DNA of 64,000 bases, taken from positions 135,392 through 199,391 of the forward strand of contig CAVTZY010000023.1 in assembly GCA_963739235.1 (NCBI GenBank), given 5' to 3'. This DNA is from JAFNAG01 sp963739235 (GTDB lineage Bacteria; Acidobacteriota; UBA6911). Made by a program: the position numbers and the translations under genes. This document shows, piece by piece, positions 42,388 to 51,928 of the stretch; within the stretch, counting starts at the first letter, position 1; every line of letters begins with the position of its first letter. The notes below the pieces were generated by a model. It saw nothing but the letters and a program-made list of their open reading frames with translations, was not told the origin of the DNA and ran no database searches.

Positions 42388-43890
42388 GTGAAGTCGGAAA
42401 GCTGCGGCATTTGCGGCGCAAGTGGAAAGAGGGAATGCCCTGCGATCAACGGGAGGATATGCACGGCCTGTTGCGGTTCTAAGCGGGTCAGCGCCATCGC
42501 ATGCACTCCAGAATGTGAATACAATCCCTTCGGCATCAATTCCTACGATTTATGGCTGCGGGGCGATGGCACATGCCAGCCGAAAATGCATAAGTTTGTG
42601 GTCGATCACCTGGCGTCGAAATCCATCTACGAGGAGGTGGGGAAATACGCCATCGGAGACAGGCCACAAGACGATGAAGATTTCGCTTCCGCCGCCGCGT
42701 TTCTGGTCCACAACAAACTCTTCCTGGAGCCATATGAAGACGACAGATGCCTGGCGGATGTCTGGGAGCGGGAAAGCTGGCAGGGCCTTACAAACGACGA
42801 ACGGATGATGATTCAATGCCGGCGGCACGCCTATCCGGCCCTGCTAGAAATCCAGCAGACCCTAGACGACAAGGCTATGAGTTGCTTGGATTTGCTGGAC
42901 AAGAGCAGGAAGCCGTTCGTTGTTTACGACCGCAATACTGCCGGCCGCGCGGCGCGTTTTACCCGCTTGCTGACCTGGATCTGCCATTACCCCAACTTCA
43001 GCCGCCTCGGCCCTATGGGCATGGAGCTGGATCATCCGCTGTCCTCAATCGTGATGGACGAGATACGATCGGGCTCCCTTCGGGAGGGGATCTCCGAGGT
43101 GGAGTACCTCAAGATCCACTTCGTTGCGGTCTGCCGGCAGGCAACGGCGACTGCCAAGCGGCGCCTGGAGGAAATGATTCGAAGCCTGGACGCCAACCCA
43201 TGGATCGCCGCCTATGCACTTCGTGCTGATCGGGAGGAGATCGCCGGGCTACTCGCAAAAAAGCCTGAGTTTGAGCGTGAGCCTCCGTCAAGATCCGGGG
43301 AAGCGGACGCCCTTTGCTATGCCTGGCTGCGAAAAGGGGAATCCGAGGAAATCGAAAATGCTGCGTCCCCACAGATACGCTCCGAATTCCAGCGCGGTGG
43401 AGTCGGCGTGCTGGGACAAGTCCAGCTGCATGCGGACAGATTGACACTCACGTCATTCGGCGAGCAGAAATTCCGATCCGCGCGTGAAAAGCTCGAGAAA
43501 TACTGCGGCAACCGGATCTCATTCACCATCGAATCCGAAAGACCTCTGAAGGATGAACTCCTCAAGCGATTCGTGGAAGAGGCGCGGGACGAAGATGAGC
43601 CCGTGGATCAACCCGACCCTGCGAATCAAATCCCGGCTGAAGTTCAGCGCACTCTGCTGCGGGACTTCCATAACAAACACTACCGCCAGTTCCTGGACGA
43701 CAGCATCCCGGCATTAAAAGGCATGACCCCTCGGGAGGCAGCCAAGGATGAACATATGCGTCCGGAGCTCCTTTCACTGATGAAGGAACACCTGAATGGG
43801 ATAGATCGAAGAAATCGAAAGGAGGGCCTCGACCTAAACATCGATTGGGTCCTTGGCGAACTGAATCTCGACGAGCTTAAGGCCGGTTGA
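42388..43890 (+). CDS. Zn-cluster protein with MbcA/Xre-antitoxin-like C-terminus
   Basis: 500 residues. The N-terminus is a Cys-rich zinc-binding cluster (CGICGASGKRECPA, CTACCGSKRV, CTPECEYNPFG). The middle is helical with no recognised motif. Near the C-terminus, HNKHYRQFLDDSIPALKGMT followed by PREAAKDEHMRPELL resembles the MbcA/ParS C-terminal motif (xPxLxGxTPREAxxxxxxR). I recall similar long proteins with this pair of ends but no function. No signal peptide. It begins 278 bases after the HicB-like start, divergently. Confidence 0.55.
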   Translation: MKSESCGICGASGKRECPAINGRICTACCGSKRVSAIACTPECEYNPFGINSYDLWLRGDGTCQPKMHKFVVDHLASKSIYEEVGKYAIGDRPQDDEDFASAAAFLVHNKLFLEPYEDDRCLADVWERESWQGLTNDERMMIQCRRHAYPALLEIQQTLDDKAMSCLDLLDKSRKPFVVYDRNTAGRAARFTRLLTWICHYPNFSRLGPMGMELDHPLSSIVMDEIRSGSLREGISEVEYLKIHFVAVCRQATATAKRRLEEMIRSLDANPWIAAYALRADREEIAGLLAKKPEFEREPPSRSGEADALCYAWLRKGESEEIENAASPQIRSEFQRGGVGVLGQVQLHADRLTLTSFGEQKFRSAREKLEKYCGNRISFTIESERPLKDELLKRFVEEARDEDEPVDQPDPANQIPAEVQRTLLRDFHNKHYRQFLDDSIPALKGMTPREAAKDEHMRPELLSLMKEHLNGIDRRNRKEGLDLNIDWVLGELNLDELKAG

Positions 43891-44068
43891 ATCCGGCATG
43901 AAGAATCCTACGCGCGCATGGCCGCAAGACGCCTGCCTGCATTTGGAGAAAGGGAAGCGGCGTGGCCGTGCAGCTCATTACGCGCCAGGCCCGGAGTCTC
44001 CAGGGAGAGGCGCCAAGTCCGTAAGGAGCACGCCTTCAAAGCAACCGGGCAGAGGAATGCATCAGAAA

Positions 44069-44138
44069 GAATGCGTCAAATGCGACAATGGCGCATTTCT
44101 GCACGCCATTCGATAAGAATGCACCATTTGGCGCATTC
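44069..44138. promoter_or_regulatory. Inverted repeat before the truncated helicase-like gene
   Basis: GAATGCGTCAAATG (44069-44082) and CATTTGGCGCATTC (44125-44138) match as inverted copies at 13 of 14 positions. It lies 30-100 bases upstream of the next start, a plausible operator. Confidence 0.4.
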
Positions 44139-44167
44139 AGCTGGTCGGAGGCAGGGAGAATGAACCC

Positions 44168-44412
44168 ATGACGTCAAACATTCCCCAAGCCGTAAACGAA
44201 CTGATTACTGAATATCGCCGATTCTTGCGCACCTCCTATCGCTTCTTGGATGAGCGCCTCCGCCGCCAGTTCGAAGACCACTTGGACCGGACAGACGTCA
44301 TCGTCCGCGGACCCTACGTCACTCTCGCCCAGGAGTACGAGAAAGCCCGGACCCTCTTGGAACTCGTCCAAGCAGGCGTTCTGACGCCTGAACTCTCGAA
44401 GGCGAAATGGCC
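44168..44412 (+). pseudogene. N-terminal stub of a large helicase-like gene
   Basis: The first 80 codons read VNELITEYRRFLRTSYRFLD, RLRRQFEDHLDRTDVIVRGP and ARTLLELVQAGVLTPELSKA, which I associate with the N-terminus of large DEAD/DEAH-box helicases with a DUF1998-type C-terminus found in defence islands. The sequence then changes into IS91 DNA near 44413 and the frame ends in nonsense. The assignment rests on memory of the N-terminal pattern only, since no helicase motif survives. Confidence 0.45.
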
Positions 44413-44414
44413 AT

Positions 44415-44575
44415 TTTGGCCAAGCAGCTTGCGGTTGCGCTCGACGAGGCCGCGCGGGGCGCGCGGGATCGAAAACGTCCAGAGGCGGTGGGGCACGGGC
44501 GCGAGAATTTCCAGGGTGAGTTTTTCGACGAAAAGCAAGGCGCGCCTGGTTTGGCAACTGGGGAGGAAATTCCTA
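44415..44575 (-). pseudogene. IS91 transposase N-terminal scrap
   Basis: Minus-strand translation gives LFVEKLTLEILAPVPHRLWT and FSIPRAPRGLVERNRKLLG, equivalent to the junction region of copy B. It is a diverged fragment that cuts off the helicase-like gene. In this scrap the reading frame across APVPH…FSIPR is continuous, which supports the view that copy B has a one-base error there. Confidence 0.8.
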
Positions 44576-44588
44576 GTTAGGACCCCGG

Positions 44589-45941
44589 TCAGCTTTCGTT
44601 ACCCTTGGAAAGTCCGAGCGCGCGGATGCGCTTGTGCAGGCGGGTACGTTCGATGCCCAGCGCACGGGCGGCTGCGGATACATTCCCGCCTGCGTCCTCC
44701 AGCGCTTGGCGAATGAGCTCGCGTTCGGCCTGGGCCCGTGTCTCCTCGAGGCTCGATGGCAAGCTATCATCCTGCGGAAGGCGGATCTCCAATGGAATGG
44801 TCTCTGCTGTGATCGTATCCGACACCGATAAAATGGCAATGCGTTCGATGATGTTGCGCAATTCACGGACATTGCCGGGCCAGCGGTAGCCGCGCAGCGC
44901 GGCAAACGCATCGTCTTCGATGACCTTGGGTTTGAAATTATTGCGCCGGCAGAATTCCTCCAGAAAATATTCCGCCAGCGGTCGAATATCCTCAGGGCGC
45001 TCGCGCAGCGGCGGCACCCGGATGGGCACCACGCTGAGGCGGTAATACAGATCTTCTCTGAACTTCTTTTGCGACACCAAGGCTGCCAAATCGCGGTTGG
45101 TGGCGGAAATGATGCGGACCGATACATGCAGCGTTTCCTCGCCTCCGACATGCTGAAACTCACCTTCCTGCAGGACGCGCAGCAGTTTAGCCTGGGAAGC
45201 CTCGTGCAGGTCGCTGACTTCGTCCAGGAATATCGTGCCTCCATCAGCAAGTTCGAACTTGCCGCGCCGGCAAGATGTCGCTCCGGTAAAGGCCCCTTTT
45301 TCATGGCCGAACAGCTCGCTTTCCAATAACTCCACCGGAATGGCGGCGCAATTAACCTTGATGAACGGACCGGCAGCGAAGGGGCTCTGGCGGTGCAGAT
45401 GCGCGGCGATGAGTTCCTTGCCCGTACCCGACTCACCTGATAACAGCACCCGCGCGTCGGAGCGACCCACCTGTGCGGCTTGTTCCACCACACGCAGAAA
45501 AATGGGACTGGCCCCGATCATGCGGGGCGTCTCTCCCACCAGCTCGCGCAGCCGGGCGTTCTCCTGTTGCAGCGCTGCTTGTTCCAGGGCATTTTTCAGC
45601 ACCAGCAGCAGGCGATCCCGGCTCAGCGGTTTTTCCAGGAAATCGAAGGCACCCGCCCGCGTGGCCGCGACGGCATCAGCGATGGTGCCGTGACCGGAGA
45701 TCATGATGACCGGTGCCTGGTTGTCCATCTTTCGCAGGGTATGCAAAAGGTCGATCCCGTTGCCGTCCGGCAGGCGGACATCCAGAAGATAGGCATCAGC
45801 GCGGCCGCGCAGCAGCTGCCTCTGGAATTCCTCGACTGACCGGCAGATGACCACACCATAGCCGGCCCCCTCGAGCACCAGCCTTAAAGAGTTGCCGACA
45901 TTGACCTCGTCGTCGACGATCAGAATTCTTTTCGCAGCCAT
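44589..45941 (-). CDS. NtrC-family sigma-54 response regulator
   Basis: 450 residues from the ATG at 45941 (MAAKRILIVDDEVNVG). A receiver domain with phospho-acceptor Asp in AYLLDVRLPDG, a sigma-54 AAA+ domain with Walker A GESGTGKE, the GAFTGA loop, Walker B GGTIFLDEVSDL, sensor-1 ATNRDL, and a C-terminal Fis-type helix-turn-helix (GNVSAAARALGIERTRLHKR). It activates sigma-54 promoters when phosphorylated, most probably by the NtrY-like kinase encoded just upstream on the same strand. Confidence 0.95.
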   Translation of the reverse strand: MAAKRILIVDDEVNVGNSLRLVLEGAGYGVVICRSVEEFQRQLLRGRADAYLLDVRLPDGNGIDLLHTLRKMDNQAPVIMISGHGTIADAVAATRAGAFDFLEKPLSRDRLLLVLKNALEQAALQQENARLRELVGETPRMIGASPIFLRVVEQAAQVGRSDARVLLSGESGTGKELIAAHLHRQSPFAAGPFIKVNCAAIPVELLESELFGHEKGAFTGATSCRRGKFELADGGTIFLDEVSDLHEASQAKLLRVLQEGEFQHVGGEETLHVSVRIISATNRDLAALVSQKKFREDLYYRLSVVPIRVPPLRERPEDIRPLAEYFLEEFCRRNNFKPKVIEDDAFAALRGYRWPGNVRELRNIIERIAILSVSDTITAETIPLEIRLPQDDSLPSSLEETRAQAERELIRQALEDAGGNVSAAARALGIERTRLHKRIRALGLSKGNES

Positions 45942-46210
45942 GTTTTCGTTCTCTTCATTTTTCGTGACCCCGAACACTCGCGCCCGTATCGCCACACCAT
46001 CTGCGCCAATACTTGCATCGTGCTAAGATTTTTCAGATTCCTTCCCTCGCCCTTCCAGGGCTCTGGATGGCGCGCTCACGACCCCGGGCGGCGCTTCGCT
46101 TGCCCGGGGCTACTATCCTGCGCGCCTCCGGCGCGCCTCTTATCCGCCTTCATTCGTTGCCGATTTATGCGCCATTCCTGCATTCCTCGATAATAGGAAC
46201 ACATGATATT
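45942..46210. other. Spacer with GC-rich palindromes between kinase and regulator genes
   Basis: CCCCGGGC…GCCCGGGG and GGCGCGCC-type hairpins lie around 46080-46137. They may be REP-like inserts; no coding frame is supported. Confidence 0.4.
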
Positions 46211-47600
46211 TCACGATGGCGGAGCGGGCAGCAACAGGCGGAAAGCGGCGCCGCCCAATCGGCCTTCGATGGAAAACAAATCGCCTCCCGCGAGCAGGGC
46301 ATTCTTGCGCGAGATCGATAGGCCTAATCCCATGCCATGCTTTTTGAAAGAAATGGCAGGCTCGAAGAGCGTGCTGCGCGCTTCGGCACTCAGCCCCGGA
46401 CCCGAGTCGTGCACTTCCACCATAACTTTCCCCTCGGCGGCTTCGCTGACAGCCAGCACCTTTCCCCCCGCTCCCGCAGCTTCGGCTGCATTCTCCAACA
46501 GATTCGTGACGATTCCTTTGACCTGGTCCGGATCCGCCCACGCGGGAGTGAGACCGGGTTTTGCCTGAATCGCGTAAACGACCTCCGGATGCGCTACCGA
46601 CAGGAATTGAACGCGCTCCTCCAGGAGGGCATTCATATCGAGGGCCATTGGATTTGCCGGAGGCTCGGTGGCGAACTCCGAGAAAGCGCGCACACGCCGC
46701 TCCAGGCTTTCCACTTCCTCCACCACGACCTGGGCTGCCTGTTCCAGGAATCGCCGATCGGCTGCCGGCTGCCTTGCCAGGATTTCCTCCACGGTAAGCC
46801 GGATGGGAGTGAGGGAGTTTTTCAGCTCATGTGCCATCTTGCGCGCCAGCATCTGCCAACTGGCAACCTGGGTCAGATAGATGAGACGGTCGCGGCTCTG
46901 CTGGAGGTGATCCGCGGTGTGATTGAACGCCCGGATTGCGCGGCCAATCTCATCTTCCTGCCCCGCGTGAAGACGGATTTCAAATTTGCCCCGAAGCAAG
47001 TTGAAAGAGACCGGCGGTCAGATCCTGGATTGGACTGCTGATGCGGTTGGCAAAATAGATGACACTTACCAACGACAAGATCCAAATGATGGTGCTCAAC
47101 AGCAGCAACGGGTAGGTCAATCCCCGGTGCAGATCACGCCGGCCGAGGCTCGCCACCTTGTCGCGCGCCTGGCTGTACTGCCTGGCCACCTCCTGCATGC
47201 GAACGCCGTTCAAGCTTTTCGAATACAGCCATACATCCTCCCCATGGCGCACGAGGTAATTCAAACGGTCGCCCTCCGGATCCGAAAGCGTAAATCGTTC
47301 AGGATCCGGGCTCTCCCAGAAATGCCTCAATGTCTCCGGCCAGTTCGCTCGCGTGCCGGCGGTAAATCGCTCCGGTTCCAGCCGGCCCGCCTCCGCTTCC
47401 GCCTTGAGACCTTCACGAGCCTGCCGATAATACTCCCGCGCGATGTTTTCCAGAGATTTGGAAGCACGATCCAGATCATCCGTCGTCATGAAGCCGAGGC
47501 TCTGCTCCAACAACGCCGTGCCGATCCAGAGAATGGCTGCCAACGGCACCAGAGTTGCCGCTAGAAATATCAGGATGAGTTTGTGCCGAAGACGATTCAC
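46211..47600 (-). pseudogene. NtrY-like sensor histidine kinase, frameshifted
   Basis: The N-terminal frame starts near 47600 at a GTG (NRLRHKLILIFLAATLVPLA) with helix 1, a periplasmic sensor region and helix 2 (LLLLSTIIWILSLVSVIYFA). It breaks near 46990. The second frame continues with a HAMP-like segment (FEIRLHAGQEDEIGRAIRAF), the H-box MAHELKNSLTPIRLTVEE, N-box NLLENAAEAA, and DSGPGLS and GMGLGLS for ATP binding. One base would restore a typical NtrY kinase of about 460 residues. Given its place in an otherwise normal operon, an assembly error is likely. The true start may be GTG near 47600 or 47666. Confidence 0.8.
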
Positions 47601-47628
47601 GCTATATCCTGCAACGATCGGATCTGTC

Positions 47629-48246
47629 TCATGTGCCTGGAGCGCGAAGTGTGTGCCGGCCGCCACTTGCGTTCTGCTTCATGTCCACTAGCCGCAAGGG
47701 GCCGGAGAACGCCTCCCAGCGGAGCGGCTCCTCCCGTTTTTTGCGGCTGAAAACGTCGATTAAGCCTGCCAGCGTCAAACCGGAACTGCTCTCGCCGCTT
47801 GCGCTCTCGCTGTCCACATAGGAGCACTCCAGCTTAACCGTGAAGGATTTTTCCGGGCTGAGCACCGGCAAAGGCAACTGCAAGCTGTCCAGGCACCAGG
47901 TTTCCGCGGCCGCAGCGGTTAAATGGGACGCCGAGCGCCCCGGAGATCCCGCCTGGACTACGGAAAATTTTTCTTCCCACAGATCATAACTCAAAATGAA
48001 ACTCTGCTGCTGCCTGATGGTGGCTGAGCTTCCTGCTGTGAGGGTCAACGCCAAGGTGTAGGTCACAGAAGCCCCGTTGTTCAGCCGTTCGAGCGGCCTC
48101 CCTTCGATAAAGTGGAGCTGAGGGGCCGCTACGTGCAGCTGATTGCCCCGGCGTTCCACGGTGAGGGAAGGGGATTGAGCCAGCATCTGGAGACAAGCGA
48201 ACCCCGCGAAACACGTCAGTAGGATGCAGTATCGGTAGGATCTCAT
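47629..48246 (-). CDS. DUF4390-domain protein
   Basis: 205 residues with a signal peptide (MRSYRYCILLTCFAGFACLQ). The core (LTVERRGNQLHVAAPQLHFI, GASVTYTLALTL, LSYDLWEEKFSV) fits DUF4390, a periplasmic family commonly encoded next to NtrY/NtrX-type kinases. It lies 8 bases after the Omp85-like gene stop and overlaps or abuts the kinase start, so it is in the same operon. Function unknown. Confidence 0.8.
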   Translation of the reverse strand: MRSYRYCILLTCFAGFACLQMLAQSPSLTVERRGNQLHVAAPQLHFIEGRPLERLNNGASVTYTLALTLTAGSSATIRQQQSFILSYDLWEEKFSVVQAGSPGRSASHLTAAAAETWCLDSLQLPLPVLSPEKSFTVKLECSYVDSESASGESSSGLTLAGLIDVFSRKKREEPLRWEAFSGPLRLVDMKQNASGGRHTLRAPGT

Positions 48247-48254
48247 GTCGCCCC

Positions 48255-49508
48255 CTAATACCTGAATCCCAGCATGAACACCGGGGTCACGTCATGAAGT
48301 CTTACCGGGAAGGCCAGGGATGTGAAAAAACCATCTTTGGAAGCCCAGCCAAATCCCAGTCCGTGTCTCACGCGGGCGCTTTGTCCTTGATCCCAAACCG
48401 CACCTACGTCATAGAAGATCTCAAAGGGACGGTAACGATATTCCAACGATCCATGTGCGACGCGCGATCCTCCAAGCGGCGCCACATCAAACTTGTTCCA
48501 TCCCCGCAGCGTGAAGCTGTTTCCCAAGGAGAAACGCTCGAACAGCGGCGCGGATCCCGTGATCAGACCTCCCTGAAAATGAGCGCCGAAGGAGTTCTTA
48601 CGCCTGGAAATTCGATAATCGGCAGTCAGGTAGTGACGGGTGTAAACAAAATCGCTGTCAAGCACCCGCGTGGCCGTCCGCAAATCGTAGCCGGCGCTGA
48701 AATCCTGCCGGAAACCGCTGGGGCTCTGGATCCGGTGACGGTACTGAATGTCGGCGGTTCCCGCATAAGCCGTCTTCGTCCGGGTCACCGGATACTGCAG
48801 TTGAATTTGCTGAAAGCTCGTGCCGACACTCAGCTTCAGGTCCCGATGAGGAATCAGCGACAGCGAAGGTGAGAAATCCTGCCGCCAGCGGTAAATGCCG
48901 GGCACATCGGGTGCCTGCGCCAAAGCCGCCTGGGTGGCATTGTTGAAGGTCTGGTGGTAGCCATCGAAATCGAGCCGCAGTTGTACTACATCCGTGCCCA
49001 GCTTCCTGTTCTCATACCGCAGCCGGAACCCGGCATTGCGCTCCAGAAGCTCGTCGGAACTGTCAACGAGCCCGAAAGTGAAAACGCTGTGCTGGACGGT
49101 GATGGGAACTTCGATGGCGCCGCTGAATCCCTCTTTGGAATGGTACACGACTGGCGGCACGGGAAATTCGAACCGTTTATAGCGGATCTGCTCGGTTTCG
49201 AAGATCACTTTGACATGGTCAGGTTTTTCTCCGCGCTTCACTTTGACCGTGACCGAATAGTCCCGCAATTCCTTACGCAGCTTCTTGGCCAGCTCGTCGG
49301 CAGCCTGCTCGTTGTACTTCTCTCCCACCAGCTTCTGCATCTCGTCGCGCAAGGTCTTGTTGACCTTGGATTCAGAAATCCCTGACAGCGAGACGCTTTC
49401 CACGTCGAATCGCGAGTTGACGTTGGCGTCCGGCTTCTGACCGGCGGCCTGGATCCAGGTGGGCCAAAACAACATCAAGAGTAAGGGTAGTAAGGTTTTG
49501 TTTTTCAT
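48255..49508 (-). CDS. Omp85/BamA-like outer-membrane protein
   Basis: 417 residues from the ATG at 49508 (MKNKTLLPLLLMLFWPTWIQ, a signal peptide). Residues 30-110 form one POTRA-like domain (DVESVSLSGISESKVNKTLR, LRKELRDYSVTVKVKRG). The C-terminal two thirds is a beta-barrel of the surface-antigen type, with SLGNSFTLRGWNKFDVAPLG (the VRGY/F motif of Omp85, here LRGW) and a C-terminal aromatic end FMLGFRY. It is shorter than BamA (one POTRA instead of five) and may act in outer-membrane assembly or secretion. First gene of the four-gene minus-strand operon. Confidence 0.85.
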   Translation of the reverse strand: MKNKTLLPLLLMLFWPTWIQAAGQKPDANVNSRFDVESVSLSGISESKVNKTLRDEMQKLVGEKYNEQAADELAKKLRKELRDYSVTVKVKRGEKPDHVKVIFETEQIRYKRFEFPVPPVVYHSKEGFSGAIEVPITVQHSVFTFGLVDSSDELLERNAGFRLRYENRKLGTDVVQLRLDFDGYHQTFNNATQAALAQAPDVPGIYRWRQDFSPSLSLIPHRDLKLSVGTSFQQIQLQYPVTRTKTAYAGTADIQYRHRIQSPSGFRQDFSAGYDLRTATRVLDSDFVYTRHYLTADYRISRRKNSFGAHFQGGLITGSAPLFERFSLGNSFTLRGWNKFDVAPLGGSRVAHGSLEYRYRPFEIFYDVGAVWDQGQSARVRHGLGFGWASKDGFFTSLAFPVRLHDVTPVFMLGFRY

Positions 49509-49639
49509 GCCCGCCTGGATTGCAAGAAGAGCACCAGATCGCAAGTTATTCATTTAAAGTGAGATAAACATTGGCGCGCCGTGACCGGGCATCACAGGTG
49601 TGCCACCGTTGCCACAGCCGCCTCTGACATACTTTACAT

Positions 49640-49990
49640 GCTTCTGCGATTCAGACAGTGGAAAAAACTTTGCCACGAATGGCACGAAAGGAGAGAGGGG
49701 CCAACATGGGAGTGCCATTTTGCCTCTTCCACACGGGCAGCCTCCGGCCAACAGTCTGGCACCGATCTCCCGGGAAAGCGCCTCCAAACTGCCCATTTAT
49801 GTCCGGCCCCGGAAGCGCTTTCCCGGGAGATTGGCGACAGACGGTTGCAGCACGAAGCTCTGCGCCCGTGTGGAGGAGCCAAAATTGCGGGTTATCGGCC
49901 CGCTCTGCGATAAGGTCTCTCGGTTGCGGCAATGGCTATTCGTGCCATTCGTGGCTGCTTTGTGCTTGTATTGTCTGAATCACAGATCAC
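49640..49990. repeat. 350-base imperfect fold-back repeat
   Basis: The left arm GATTCAGACA…GCCACGAATGGCACGAA…CCACACGGGC…TCTCCCGGGAAAGCGC and the right arm are inverted copies with mismatches and gaps. They are centred near 49795. This looks like a non-autonomous fold-back or MITE-like unit and explains why short frames here resemble each other on both strands. Confidence 0.6.
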
Positions 49991-50092
49991 AGGACCGCCT
50001 GCCATTTGTAACGCGGGTCTGCCGCCAGAAGAACCTGGAAATGAATCGGAAAGGCCATGAATCCAATTGACTCTGCAGGCAGATTCTGATAG

Positions 50093-50112
50093 TTAACTAT
50101 CCGGTTAGTTAA
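50093..50112. promoter_or_regulatory. Candidate TetR operator at the start codon
   Basis: TTAACTA (50093-50099) and TAGTTAA (50106-50112) form an inverted repeat ending at the base before the ATG; TAGTTAACTA (50090-50099) is itself palindromic. No Shine-Dalgarno sequence is visible, so the mRNA may be leaderless. Confidence 0.5.
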
Positions 50113-50781
50113 ATGCGAAAACAGACGCCAGCGAAATCTCTGCAGCGTGGATCCCGGCAACGCAACAGTGCCGAGACCCGGGCCGCGATTCTGGAAGCGG
50201 CGGGCGGAATCTTTGCGGAAGTCGGGCTGGCGGGAGCGCGCATTGATGCCATCGCCGCCGCGGCGGGCATCAACAAAGCGATGCTATACTACTATTTCAA
50301 GAGCAAGGACGGCTTGTACCGCGCCGTACTGGAAAGAAATGTCGAGGAGTTTCATCGCCTCGGGGATGAGGTGCTGTCCAGTGAGGGATCGGCCGGATCG
50401 ATCGTGCTCCGGTATGTGAGCACTCATTTCAGCTTCATCGGCGCGCGCCCATACTATGCACGACTGTTTCAGCGCCTGATCATGGCGGGGGACCGGAGCG
50501 TGGAGCGCATCGTCAAGCAGCACTTTGTACCGCTTTCCAGGAAGTTGATCGGGCTGATTGAGCGCGGAGTGCGATCCGGCGAATTCCGCGCGCTGGATGC
50601 GCGTCACACGGCGATTTCGTTGGTAGCGCTCACGGTGTTTTATTTCAATGCCGCGCCCATGGTCCGGAGGATCGGGAACATCGACGTGTTTGATCGCGTG
50701 GAACAGGCTCGCAGAAAAGAGGAAGTTCTCAAATTCATCCGCTTCGCACTCTTCAGGAATCCGGAGGCCGTGGAACCATGA
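50113..50781 (+). CDS. TetR/AcrR-family regulator
   Basis: 222 residues. The N-terminal helix-turn-helix is clear: RAAILEAAGGIFAEVGLAGA, then RIDAIAAAAGINKAMLYYYF and KSKDGLYRAVL. The ligand-binding C-terminal domain resembles the CecR/YbiH type (HFSFIGARPYYARLFQRLI). It overlaps the next gene by 4 bases and heads an efflux operon (HlyD adaptor, ABC ATPase, ABC-2 permease), the same order as cecR-ybhGFSR of enterobacteria. It likely represses this operon through the palindrome at its own start. Confidence 0.93.
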   Translation: MRKQTPAKSLQRGSRQRNSAETRAAILEAAGGIFAEVGLAGARIDAIAAAAGINKAMLYYYFKSKDGLYRAVLERNVEEFHRLGDEVLSSEGSAGSIVLRYVSTHFSFIGARPYYARLFQRLIMAGDRSVERIVKQHFVPLSRKLIGLIERGVRSGEFRALDARHTAISLVALTVFYFNAAPMVRRIGNIDVFDRVEQARRKEEVLKFIRFALFRNPEAVEP

Positions 50782-51851
50782 TCCGCCGTTTGCTTTATCT
50801 GATCCTGATTCTGGCCCTGGCGGCCGGAGGCATTTATTTCTACAGAACCATGAACCGCCCCCAGGGATTGATGCTCACCGGGATTGTCACCACCCACGAG
50901 GTTTACCTCAGCCCGCAAATCCAGGGCCGGATCAGTCAGCTTTTGGTGAAAGAGGGGGACACCGTCACGGCAGGTCAGCTGGTCGCGGTGATTGATCCGC
51001 AGGAGTTGAAGGCCGACCGCCTTTTTTATGCCCGAACGGAACAAGGTGCGGCGGCCCAGGTCGAAGAGGACGAAGCTGCGCTGAAGTATCAGGAGACGCT
51101 TACGCGCGACCAGATCCGGCAAGCCGAAGCCGCACTGACCGCTGCCGAGGCACAAGCCAGAGAGGTCCTAGCGGAGGTGGAACTTGACCGCGTGAACCTC
51201 GAGCGCTCCGAAAGCCTTTTCAAAAAACAGGTCCTTTCAGCACAGGCGCTGGATCAAGCCCGCACCTCCTACGAGACGAGCAAGGCGCGCGCGGATTCGT
51301 TGCGCAAACTGGTCGATGCCCAGAGTGCCACCGTGGCCGTCGCCCGTGCCAATGAGAATCAGATCACCGTCCGGTTGAAGGCAGTTCAGGCCAGTCGGAC
51401 ACAGGTGCTTGCTGCGGCCGCACAGAAATCCAAAGCCGATGTGCGCCTGAGTTATACCGAAGTCCGGGCCCCCATCAACGGCATCGTAGCCGTTCTGGCC
51501 GCGCGCCAGGGGGAAGTCCTCAGCGTCAGCCAGACGATTGTAACCCTGATCGATCCGGATGATCTGTGGGTGCGCGCGGATGTCGAGGAGACCTATATCG
51601 ACCATATTCGTCTGGGCGATTCGCTGACCGTGCGGTTGCCGTCCGGGGTAGAGCAGGCCGGGACGGTTTTCTATCGCGCTGTGGTGGCGGAATTTGCCAC
51701 CCAGCGGGATGTGAGCCGCAGCAAGCGGGATATCAAGACCTTCGAGATCCGCCTGCGATTGGACAACAAGGATCGACATCTGTGGCCGGGCCTGACGACC
51801 TACGTCATGTTGCCTGTGCAGGATGTGCAGGGGGCTCCGTCTTCCCATTAA
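50778..51851 (+). CDS. HlyD/YbhG-like membrane-fusion protein
   Basis: 357 residues. One N-terminal membrane anchor (LLYLILILALAAGGIYFY), a biotinyl-lipoyl-like half (LSPQIQGRISQLLVKEGDTV), a long coiled-coil hairpin (about residues 95-215), the second lipoyl half (SYTEVRAPINGIVAVLAARQ) and a beta-barrel domain (DLWVRADVEETYIDHIRLGD). It bridges the inner-membrane ABC transporter and the outer membrane. The start overlaps the TetR stop by 4 bases. Confidence 0.92.
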   Translation: MIRRLLYLILILALAAGGIYFYRTMNRPQGLMLTGIVTTHEVYLSPQIQGRISQLLVKEGDTVTAGQLVAVIDPQELKADRLFYARTEQGAAAQVEEDEAALKYQETLTRDQIRQAEAALTAAEAQAREVLAEVELDRVNLERSESLFKKQVLSAQALDQARTSYETSKARADSLRKLVDAQSATVAVARANENQITVRLKAVQASRTQVLAAAAQKSKADVRLSYTEVRAPINGIVAVLAARQGEVLSVSQTIVTLIDPDDLWVRADVEETYIDHIRLGDSLTVRLPSGVEQAGTVFYRAVVAEFATQRDVSRSKRDIKTFEIRLRLDNKDRHLWPGLTTYVMLPVQDVQGAPSSH

Positions 51852-51928
51852 CTTCTCCGAGGCGTAGAGACAAACAGGGTGTGGTTTCGATGCCGCGGCT
51901 GCGTTGATTTTTTTGAGAAAGGTCTGTC

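Noticed and set aside
49581..49978. Overlapping short frames in the Omp85-TetR intergenic region
   Set aside because: They lie in a fold-back repeat, are similar on both strands, and have no ribosome-binding sites.
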